From Geobacter sp. AOG2 (GTDB lineage: Bacteria > Desulfobacterota > Desulfuromonadia > Geobacterales > Pseudopelobacteraceae): a stretch of DNA of 64,000 bases. This document shows, piece after piece, positions 25,028 through 31,804 of this stretch. The stretch covers positions 156,049-220,048 of the forward strand of contig NZ_BLJA01000001.1 of assembly GCF_019972295.1 (NCBI RefSeq). Reading direction: 5' to 3'. The position numbers and the translations under genes were made by a program. The notes beneath the pieces were generated by a model. It worked only from the letters and a program-made list of their open reading frames with translations. It did no database searches and was not told the origin of the DNA. Every line of letters starts with the position of its first letter. Position 1 is the stretch's first letter.

Positions 25028-25453
25028 ATGATGGAATTCGACATCAGATTTGATTGCAATGGGGTGGATTGGCCGCTGGTCGCGGAAACCCTCGAAAAAG
25101 TCGGCATGGCGCACTTCGAGCCGGACGCCCACCGAAGGGCGTTCGAGGCAAGCCATACGGTCGTGTTTGCCTACCACGGGGGCCGGTTGGTCGGTTTTGG
25201 CCGGGCCATCTCCGATGGGGTCTACCAGGCGGCCGTCTATGATGTGGCCATACTGCCGGAATTCCAGGGCAAGGGCCTGGGCCGCGCCATAATGACCAAC
25301 ATCCTTTCCCGCGTCTCCCACTGCAATGTCATCCTGTACGCCTCCATCGGCAAAGAGGCGTTCTACCGCACCCTCGGCATGCGCACGATGAAGACCGGCA
25401 TGGCGTTGTTCAAGAATAGCGAGGCAATGGCTGTGAAAGGATTTACCGATTGA
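25028..25453 (+). CDS. GNAT-family N-acetyltransferase
   Basis: A 141-residue acetyltransferase. The acetyl-CoA binding motif A is YDVAILPEFQGKGLGRAIM, followed by VILYASIGKEAFYRTLGMRTMKTGMALF. ATG 25028 is preferred, with CGGAGG just upstream. The substrate is unknown. It is monocistronic between two terminator or repeat regions. Confidence 0.88.
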   Translation: MMEFDIRFDCNGVDWPLVAETLEKVGMAHFEPDAHRRAFEASHTVVFAYHGGRLVGFGRAISDGVYQAAVYDVAILPEFQGKGLGRAIMTNILSRVSHCNVILYASIGKEAFYRTLGMRTMKTGMALFKNSEAMAVKGFTD

Positions 25454-25512
25454 GTGGTGGAAATATGGGGAGTGTCCCTAGTTTCTCCCATAAGGGGACA
25501 TGATCGATTCGC

Positions 25513-25528
25513 GACGTATTTGGCGCCT
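25513..25528 (+). repeat. 16-bp direct repeat, left of MarR-GNAT gene
   Basis: GACGTATTTGGCGCCT; the same sequence with one mismatch occurs at 26623-26638, so the pair brackets the MarR-GNAT gene. Confidence 0.5.
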
Positions 25529-25555
25529 TGGTTCCAAATGTCGGAACTGATCCTT

Positions 25556-26458
25556 TCAGGTACCCCCTGTGTTGGCGGCGGCCCGGTAAAAGTCGGATTT
25601 ATCGAGTGTTACCGGTGTGACCGGCATCCCGTAGAAATCGGAGGCTTGGGCACGTATCTTTGCGCCCAGATTCGTTAAGATCGCGACCGTGGTATCGCGG
25701 GCGTCACTGACAAGCGAATCGCCGGTATGACAGAAGAAATCGTCGAGCGAGTAACGGGCGAGCTGCTTTCCGACCCCCAGGCCGCGGAATTTTGGTTCGA
25801 CCGCAAACCTCCCCCAGTGCCATTGCCCCTGTTCGTTCCAGCACGCGACGACACCGACAACATACTCGCCGGCGCGAGCACACCACCATTGCACGGGATA
25901 TTCACGGGGAATAGGTATGAGATCTTCGGGAATACCCTGTTCCTTCGAGAAAACATCGGCCATAAACGCAATAGCTTCATCGCGATATGTCGGTTGCATC
26001 CTCTCAAGCGTCAGGCGCATTCCGCTTTCGACAAAATTTCGCCTGAACGCCTTCATGCGCAGCAGGCGCAACCCGTCCAGAATGATCCCAATCTCGTGCC
26101 CGTCGAGTCCATCCAATAGTGCCGAAACCTCACGGTCGGCGGCATGATTTGCCTTCGCAAGCATGTCTCTGCCGTGCGGAAGAAGAGAAAGCTGTTTTTG
26201 CCGTTTGTCGGCAGGGCTTTTGATCATGGCGAGATACTCTTTTGCCTCCAGAGCGTTAAGCGCCCTGCTTAACGACGCCTTTTCGATATTCAGCTGTTTG
26301 CACAATTCGAAAAAAGATGTGGCGCCGTTGCGCTCCAGGTAGGTCAATATATGCGCCTGCAACAAGGACAGGTTCGACTGCCAGCAATTTTTGCCAAGCA
26401 AACCCAACTCCCTGACTAAAAAACGCAATTCGCTTCTGATGTTGGATATCTGGGACAT
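25556..26458 (-). CDS. MarR-GNAT fusion protein
   Basis: A 300-residue bifunctional protein. The N-terminal MarR winged helix (about 5-135: LLQAHILTYLERNG, then KQLNIEKASLSRALNALEAKEYLA, then DKRQKQLSLLPHG) is joined to a GNAT acetyltransferase (about 150-290, with VEPKFRGLGVGKQLARYSL). Such fusions are known as self-contained regulators, and the acetyl target is unknown. ATG 26458 or 26476 could be the start. A perfect 19-bp palindrome lies 20 bp upstream and is the likely autoregulatory operator. Confidence 0.88.
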   Translation of the reverse strand: MSQISNIRSELRFLVRELGLLGKNCWQSNLSLLQAHILTYLERNGATSFFELCKQLNIEKASLSRALNALEAKEYLAMIKSPADKRQKQLSLLPHGRDMLAKANHAADREVSALLDGLDGHEIGIILDGLRLLRMKAFRRNFVESGMRLTLERMQPTYRDEAIAFMADVFSKEQGIPEDLIPIPREYPVQWWCARAGEYVVGVVACWNEQGQWHWGRFAVEPKFRGLGVGKQLARYSLDDFFCHTGDSLVSDARDTTVAILTNLGAKIRAQASDFYGMPVTPVTLDKSDFYRAAANTGGT

Positions 26459-26477
26459 TTCGTTACCCCGCCGCATA

Positions 26478-26496
26478 TTGTTGATAGTATCAACAA
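26478..26496. promoter_or_regulatory. Palindromic operator, probable MarR binding site
   Basis: TTGTTGATAGTATCAACAA, a perfect 9-bp inverted repeat around one central base, immediately upstream of the MarR-GNAT start. Size and AT-rich arms are typical of MarR dimer sites. Confidence 0.7.
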
Positions 26497-26622
26497 AATA
26501 ATTTGAGGGTAGCTATTTGTCAACAGAATTGTGGGTTCCATGTATCTCTGCATGGTGGTTGCCGCGTCAGGTGACGCGGCGGTGGGGGCGGGGTGGAGAG
26601 GCCGCAGTGGGGAGGCAGGTTG

Positions 26623-26638
26623 GACGTATTTGGTGCCT
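26623..26638 (+). repeat. 16-bp direct repeat, right of MarR-GNAT gene
   Basis: GACGTATTTGGTGCCT, partner of 25513-25528. Confidence 0.5.
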
Positions 26639-26710
26639 GACCCCTGATTGGCCCTCATGGATTTTTTGTACGCGATTCACTATAATGTAAGAAGGAAAGA
26701 GGTGAAACAT

Positions 26711-26929
26711 ATGAGGTGCGAATATAAAGACGGCTTCAAGGTCGATTACGGTGGATCGCTGCACATCACCAAAGGAAGCGGGGTTGACGTTGTAATAGGG
26801 AGAGGTCAAATACCTGCCAACGTCAAGAGCTGCCTGGATTCAGCGGTTACTCACAACAGTTGCCATGAATTGAGGGCGGCTTCGAGGGCAGCGACCAAAA
26901 ACATACAGACGAAACTTGAGATGGAATAA
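26711..26929 (+). CDS. Small hypothetical protein
   Basis: A 72-residue protein with good expression signals: TATAAT at 26681-26686, a GAGGTG ribosome site before ATG 26711 and a hairpin terminator at 26967. It starts MRCEYKDGFKVDYGGSLHI and contains a VDVVIGRGQIP segment and a helical C-terminus. There is no signal peptide and no family that I recognise. Confidence 0.5.
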   Translation: MRCEYKDGFKVDYGGSLHITKGSGVDVVIGRGQIPANVKSCLDSAVTHNSCHELRAASRAATKNIQTKLEME

Positions 26930-26966
26930 CAACGTCCCAAGATCATGTAACTATGCAGTTATGTGC

Positions 26967-26997
26967 AAAGCCGGTCTCATCATTGAGAGCGGCTTTT
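26967..26997 (+). terminator. Hairpin terminator after the 72-residue gene
   Basis: AAAGCCGGTCTCA / TGAGAGCGGCTTTT imperfect stem with a 4-nt loop, 38 bp after the stop codon. The 180 bp beyond it to the thymidylate-synthase-like gene shows no gene. Confidence 0.6.
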
Positions 26998-27174
26998 GAT
27001 GTATCATCGTTTGAAGAAGGCTGTATGCCCGACACCCCCGCAACCACGTTACACCCTGTATGCCCGCATCCGTCTCGTCATCCCTGGTGCAGACGAATTC
27101 AGTTAAATGGGGAGTGTGCCTGTTTTAGTTCCCTCATGTTTTTTTCGGGTAAGGAAAAAGAGGCGGGCCTGCCC

Positions 27175-28227
27175 CTAGATTTTCTCTTTTTGTGTAGGAT
27201 GTAGACTTGACCCTCGCTTATTTCCTTTCTTAAATCTCTCAATCCATGAATTAGATAATAAAAAAAGCATTGGATTTGTAAACTGATCCAATAATAGATT
27301 CATTTCTGGAAAATAACCTCTTCTACGCGCGCTATCAACAGCAACAGTCAACAATAAATTTCTATAAGAATCTGGAATATTGTTTGTTTCTACCACTTGT
27401 TTGAACTCAGAAATACTTAAATATTTTTTTGATAAAATAATAAATTTATCCAGCAATATTTTAAAAATAATATCGAATTCATTTTTACTAATTGATAAAT
27501 TATCAGAGTTTTCAATATTTGATTTTTTAATTGAAGCTTTTAATTCAATACAATCCTTTTCATATATGTGGAGACTATCACTAATTTGATAATAACCGCC
27601 TAATTTTAAATCAAGCCACCCTGCAAGTATTTCCTGTAGCATCGTAAATTGAACGATATTGTATGGGGTTCCTCTGTAAAGATCGTTGCTGCGCATCACC
27701 TGCGTCCATTCCAACTTACCCTCTCTGATCTTCAACATTGAAAACAAGTTACACGGTATATCTAACGAAACAGGAACACCGTCTTCATTTGGCAAATCTG
27801 ATTTGGCATCCCAAATCTGGATCACGACTTGCCTGCTGGTAGGATTCTTTTTTAAGGCATGATAAGCACGTTCAAGCTGGTTAACGCCAAAGTGGTTTAT
27901 TATTCTATATCCGTATGCTCCGTGGTATTTTTCGAAGTTTCCCACAAATTTGGGCAACGCAGGATTCCAAAAATTTATAAAGCTAGCATCGTTGCTGCCT
28001 GACAATATCCAAAACACTTCAGCAATTGCAAAGGCGGGGTTCATCGCAGGCAATCTTGAGGTAACCCATCGTTGTCTTGGATTCTCTATGTACAAGTTTG
28101 CATGAAGAATTTCACGCATTGCTCCCAAACGGCTTTGCTCAAAAGAACTCAGTTCGTCACTTTGCAATGTGCTGATTGCCTGACGCCAAACGTCATCAGC
28201 AGTTTTTCCAGAAAAGGCCCTTATCAT
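27175..28227 (-). CDS. Thymidylate-synthase-like protein (nucleotide modification type)
   Basis: A 350-residue ThyA-superfamily protein. The catalytic Cys is present in LDIPCNLFS (Cys159), followed by the phosphate/dUMP block QVMRSNDLYRGTPYNIVQF and a SLHIYEKD segment. The N-terminal Arg/loop region is divergent and a 100-residue AT-rich C-terminal extension follows, unlike housekeeping ThyA. Relatives in phages and modification operons methylate or hydroxymethylate pyrimidine nucleotides. ATGA overlap with the upstream helical-protein gene indicates translational coupling. It is last in the seven-gene operon. Exact product unknown. Confidence 0.82.
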   Translation of the reverse strand: MIRAFSGKTADDVWRQAISTLQSDELSSFEQSRLGAMREILHANLYIENPRQRWVTSRLPAMNPAFAIAEVFWILSGSNDASFINFWNPALPKFVGNFEKYHGAYGYRIINHFGVNQLERAYHALKKNPTSRQVVIQIWDAKSDLPNEDGVPVSLDIPCNLFSMLKIREGKLEWTQVMRSNDLYRGTPYNIVQFTMLQEILAGWLDLKLGGYYQISDSLHIYEKDCIELKASIKKSNIENSDNLSISKNEFDIIFKILLDKFIILSKKYLSISEFKQVVETNNIPDSYRNLLLTVAVDSARRRGYFPEMNLLLDQFTNPMLFLLSNSWIERFKKGNKRGSSLHPTQKEKI

Positions 28228-29312
28228 GGGGTTGTGCCTAGTCCTATCTTATGGTTTAAGCCCCACTTCGGTGGATACCAATAGTCAATAGATTTTGCTA
28301 TCGGAGTGAATTTTTGCTTAATCCTCAAGCGACCCGTTATTCCTGCAATTTCTGGGTGCTTTACTCGCGCATACTTGTCAACCTCGCAAAATATATTCTG
28401 GCAGTCAATCAACTGCAAGGGTCGCCCCCAAAGCGATTTGAATGATAGCCCAAGTTGTTCAAATTCGATATCCTGCCTTTCCGTCACCATCCTAATAATA
28501 TCTGACTCATCAAGCCCTCCCAGATCGCTGAAACACTTGCGAATGCCGTCACGCGCGCCAGGCCCTGGCATGACAAACTCCATCTCGCTAAAATTCAGTA
28601 AAGGACTGTAATTTAAATCAGTAACGAACTGATAGGCAAGGAAATCTCCAATAGAAGGATAAGAACGCAACAATGCGAACGCTTTTGCCATAGACTGTAC
28701 ATCCGACAACTTGGCATAAAGTATGTCTGCCATCATTTGCTCGAGCAACTTGAGATGCATTCGATGCTTTTTTGAGTATGGTGATTTGGGGCCGCCTGAT
28801 GGCATGATGTAAGCTGCCGAATATATTCTTGAGCCACTTTCGATGATTTTTGTCAGGACAGCGTCATAACGATCAAAAGAATACTCAGCAAAGGATACAG
28901 CCCCAAACGCATGAGTAAGCCGCTCCCACGTTTCAATTTTGTTAAAGAACTTGAAAAGCATGGTCCGAAAGAAAACTTCGGGAGCACTTTGATCGCCTGA
29001 GTATATGACGTTTTTTATAAGATACTGGCTTACGCGATCAGAAGCGCGGTAACAATTGGTAAATTTGTGTACCCGCAAAATTGGGTCAGAGGTCCAAGGA
29101 GGAAGTGAGTTTTTCATTCGTGCAAAAAAAATTTCCTGCCTCTCAGCGGCAAAGCGCCAATAACTTTCGTAGACGACAGTTGCCCTTGCTGGCAATAACT
29201 TACTGATGATTTCAATTTTTGGTGGCGGGATGGCTACATGCGGGTCAAGGCTCAGTTGATATTGTTCAGGTGAACGTTTCCTAATCACGGTTTTCCTTTG
29301 CGAAGTTTTCAT
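28224..29312 (-). CDS. aGPT-PPlase / 5-hmdU DNA kinase-associated helical domain protein
   Basis: A 362-residue all-helical protein, distantly like DNA glycosylases. It matches the family described with hypermodified thymine systems (alpha-glutamyl/putrescinyl-thymine pyrophosphorylase clades, HMUDK helical domain). Recognised blocks: FTNCYRASDRVSQYLIKNVI, PEVFFRTMLFKFFNKIETWE, SYPSIGDFLAYQFVTDLNYS, FVMPGPGARDGI and LIDCQNIFCEVDKYAR. In phages such proteins act on modified thymine in DNA. The start may instead be GTG 29288, which has AAAGGA before it; ATG 29312 overlaps the kinase gene by 32 bp. It is coupled to the downstream ThyA-like gene. Confidence 0.78.
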   Translation of the reverse strand: MKTSQRKTVIRKRSPEQYQLSLDPHVAIPPPKIEIISKLLPARATVVYESYWRFAAERQEIFFARMKNSLPPWTSDPILRVHKFTNCYRASDRVSQYLIKNVIYSGDQSAPEVFFRTMLFKFFNKIETWERLTHAFGAVSFAEYSFDRYDAVLTKIIESGSRIYSAAYIMPSGGPKSPYSKKHRMHLKLLEQMMADILYAKLSDVQSMAKAFALLRSYPSIGDFLAYQFVTDLNYSPLLNFSEMEFVMPGPGARDGIRKCFSDLGGLDESDIIRMVTERQDIEFEQLGLSFKSLWGRPLQLIDCQNIFCEVDKYARVKHPEIAGITGRLRIKQKFTPIAKSIDYWYPPKWGLNHKIGLGTTP

Positions 29313-29901
29313 ATACTTCGATTATTTGTGCTAATGTGTCCTGAGGTAATAATTCGTTTGTTATGATCTCAACTTTTGAGTGGTTACGCTCATGCGCAAC
29401 AACCTTTTCGTATGCGTCTAATAATTGGTCCCAGTGTTTGACCTCTGAGGGCTTCAAGCTATTTTGACGCTTTAAATAAAAAATACATACTGGCTGAAAT
29501 TCGGCCCAGTGCAATTTTTCGATTTCGATTAGTTTTTTGAGTGAGTCGAAATTAGCTCCAAATAGACTACCATAAACAATCGTTGACCACCAGAACCTAT
29601 CCAGTACAATTGAATTGCCGGCACGTAATGAGGGTAAAATCTCTGACTCAATTGCATCTATATGGGCTGCAACATGGAGCATCTGCAAACTTGTTGCATT
29701 TATGGTGTTGATATCACCATCATAAATTTTGTGATGAATTTCATTGACGTGCTTGCCGAGTGTGCCTGACCTGCTGCCAGGGAAAGAAAAGTAGCTGCAT
29801 TTTTTACCTGTTGAATTTAGATGGGCAGAAAACTGCTTGGAAAAAGTTGTTTTTCCCGTGCCATCCGGCCCTTCAAAAACAAATAAATCGCCACTGAGCA
29901 T
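29281..29901 (-). CDS. Thymidylate-kinase-like P-loop kinase
   Basis: A 206-residue P-loop kinase. Walker A is GPDGTGKTTFSKQF near the N-terminus. A DRFWWSTIVYG block replaces the DRY/FxxS substrate region of TMP kinase, and no classical LID arginine cluster is obvious. It presumably phosphorylates a modified pyrimidine monophosphate or DNA base. ATG 29901 gives the usual TMPK N-terminus, while a GTG at 29916 is possible. It overlaps the start of the next gene. Confidence 0.8.
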   Translation of the reverse strand: MLSGDLFVFEGPDGTGKTTFSKQFSAHLNSTGKKCSYFSFPGSRSGTLGKHVNEIHHKIYDGDINTINATSLQMLHVAAHIDAIESEILPSLRAGNSIVLDRFWWSTIVYGSLFGANFDSLKKLIEIEKLHWAEFQPVCIFYLKRQNSLKPSEVKHWDQLLDAYEKVVAHERNHSKVEIITNELLPQDTLAQIIEVYENFAKENRD

Positions 29902-29919
29902 GTCCAAAATGTTCACCTA

Positions 29920-30594
29920 CTATTTAATTTTAGCAAATAGAAACTTTAAAATAATGGCACTCAATATTGCTAACAGAGAACCACCCACACTGTATATTAT
30001 AGTAATATAATGTTCTAATTTTATGTATTTTTTTTCGTATTCATGCCGGAGATCATCGATTTCTTTTTTAAGTGCATTGGGTGAAGCAATTTGGCCTCGT
30101 AACATATTTACATCGTCTGCTGTAATGTGACGTTGGTCCTTATGGACTCCATTGTATTCATCAGAATTACCATTATCCATATCTGCGAACCAAATTGGGA
30201 AAGCGGCTTGACCTCTTTCTAGAACAATTGGTTTCGGGCCTGCGTTGTACACAGCAAATTTTAGCCGTCCCGTAAAGCCAGGATCCACATGGAATCCTGA
30301 AACATTAACTAATCCGCGAAATTTAATGGCAGCACGAATTGATATAAATCCTATCGAATTTTTAGGAATTGTTACGGTCTCTTCAGTCAATATTATTGCG
30401 AATTGACCAGGCTCGATACTAATTTGACCGTAATTACTGTTCATAACAGTTTTTACTTCATTTACTGTTATAAATGACTCAGGGCCAACACTCAATAGGT
30501 ATTGGCCATTACTTATTCTGGTATTATCAAATGGCAGTACTAAATAGTCTGAAACTTGTCTGATTCTTATAGTATCAGTACCCCAAAAAGCCAT
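29920..30594 (-). CDS. dCTP deaminase/dUTPase-fold protein with C-terminal membrane anchor
   Basis: A 224-residue protein. Residues about 10-140 follow the trimeric dCTP deaminase/dUTPase fold: IGFISIRAAIKFRGLVNVSG, then the hallmark HVDPGFTG (102-109). The Glu that follows in deaminases (a LE(F/L) motif) is replaced here by LKFAVYN, so deaminase activity is doubtful. A helix (about 170-195, KKEIDDLRHEYEKKY) leads to one membrane segment (about 196-220) and a basic tail. A soluble nucleotide enzyme fold hung from the membrane is unusual. It may sense or hydrolyse a modified nucleotide. It sits between Nmad2 and the kinase. Confidence 0.78.
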   Translation of the reverse strand: MAFWGTDTIRIRQVSDYLVLPFDNTRISNGQYLLSVGPESFITVNEVKTVMNSNYGQISIEPGQFAIILTEETVTIPKNSIGFISIRAAIKFRGLVNVSGFHVDPGFTGRLKFAVYNAGPKPIVLERGQAAFPIWFADMDNGNSDEYNGVHKDQRHITADDVNMLRGQIASPNALKKEIDDLRHEYEKKYIKLEHYITIIYSVGGSLLAILSAIILKFLFAKIK

Positions 30595-30619
30595 ATATCA
30601 GAACACTCCATTAGTTTTA

Positions 30620-31267
30620 TCAAATGATTTTACTGGTTGATTGATCAACTCTTTTTGCTGCTTTTAAAAAGTTAAACGGGAAAGCGATAACCCGATTCCT
30701 ATCTTTGGAATAGCGCTGCTCTATATCATCGATAAAGGCAACTATGTTATTATCACTAAGTTGCATTTTTTGGTAATTTCTTCCGTTTTGGTATTCTATC
30801 AATTCTAATTTTACCGTCGGGGCATCCTCACCAAAGTAATAAAAAAAATCTGAAATCAATACATTATCCGAGAAGGTGTCGATTCTAACATTGTCATGAT
30901 TTAGTGAGCCGTCAGGATTGCTATGCTGTGAATCCTCTTGTTTCCAAGATTCATCTCCTTCTTCTTTATGATATATATTGTCACCAACCATCATCACTAA
31001 GCTGCCGTTTCTCTGAGGCTTTTTCCTTTGAAAACGTGAGTCAAACCAATAATCATTAAAGCTCAGTATTTCAGTAACCTTCATAAGATAAATGCATCTA
31101 CCAACTGCGTTCAGTCGGTCGCCACCAACTCCAACGATCCAATCTCCAAGTTGTGCGCTTTTCCTTATCCTGGCTTTACAAGTTGCAAGAGTGCAATACC
31201 CGTGAAATGGATTTGGAGCAAACCCAAAATCTCTATCAACAACATAGATGTATAAATAATTCATCAT
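30620..31267 (-). CDS. Nmad2 (nucleotide modification associated domain 2) protein
   Basis: About 215 residues. The N-terminus YVVDRDFGFAPNPFHGYCTL, then ATCKARIRKSAQLGDWIVGVGG, matches the Nmad2 domain defined by comparative genomics in predicted base-modification operons. Its biochemical role is unknown and it may bind or process modified nucleotides. ATG 31267 is preferred over GTG 31279, whose ribosome site would touch the codon. The gene sits directly after the ThsB-like gene's stop (31270). Confidence 0.82.
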   Translation of the reverse strand: MMNYLYIYVVDRDFGFAPNPFHGYCTLATCKARIRKSAQLGDWIVGVGGDRLNAVGRCIYLMKVTEILSFNDYWFDSRFQRKKPQRNGSLVMMVGDNIYHKEEGDESWKQEDSQHSNPDGSLNHDNVRIDTFSDNVLISDFFYYFGEDAPTVKLELIEYQNGRNYQKMQLSDNNIVAFIDDIEQRYSKDRNRVIAFPFNFLKAAKRVDQSTSKII

Positions 31268-31269
31268 GT

Positions 31270-31758
31270 TTATGCGCACCTCACGTGAGCGCCGTCCTTT
31301 CTCGGGCTTGGGCTGCCGTCTGGGTTTTGAAAAGAAGTAATACCATTAATTGCATCAATAATTGACTTGGGGTTCCATTCAACTATTGATGTCCCAAGGG
31401 CAGACAATGCTTCGGGAATATCAGGTTTGTCTTTAAGTCCTTGTTCATAAACTCCAACTATGTTTTTGCCCTGCTTAACGGCTTCAGTAATCTCCCAATT
31501 GACCCATTTTCTTTCATGAGTCTCCTTTCCAATGAGAACTATCACTGTGCCCGCCCACGACATTTTCATCCTGAGTAGTCTCCTGATGGTTGAATCTTCT
31601 ACAAGCCCCTTATCTAATCGTTCTTGATTTGCTGGTTTAGCACGAATGGAGCTATTTCGAATGTTGCATCCATTATTAGCAAGCAAATCAGTTAAACTAT
31701 CAACATGCTTATCGTCTTTGTGATGATGGCTAATAAATACATTTCTTGTCTGATTCAT
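31270..31758 (-). CDS. ThsB-like TIR domain protein
   Basis: A 162-residue protein formed almost wholly of a TIR-like domain (DUF1863/ThsB class): NVFISHHHKDDKHVDSLTDLL, then TVIVLIGKETHERKWVNWEI with candidate catalytic Glu89, then NIVGVYEQG. In Thoeris, ThsB proteins detect phage and make an NAD-derived cyclic nucleotide that activates ThsA through its SLOG domain. A SLOG-bearing protein is encoded 46 bp upstream. This supports a Thoeris-like pair. Confidence 0.82.
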   Translation of the reverse strand: MNQTRNVFISHHHKDDKHVDSLTDLLANNGCNIRNSSIRAKPANQERLDKGLVEDSTIRRLLRMKMSWAGTVIVLIGKETHERKWVNWEITEAVKQGKNIVGVYEQGLKDKPDIPEALSALGTSIVEWNPKSIIDAINGITSFQNPDGSPSPRKDGAHVRCA

Positions 31759-31804
31759 TTTTATTTCTCCATTTATGAAATCAGATGCATTTCACCCATA
31801 ACTT

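Noticed and set aside
26953-27204. 83-residue plus-strand frame
   Set aside because: Crosses the terminator of the preceding small gene and has no ribosome site or recognisable features.
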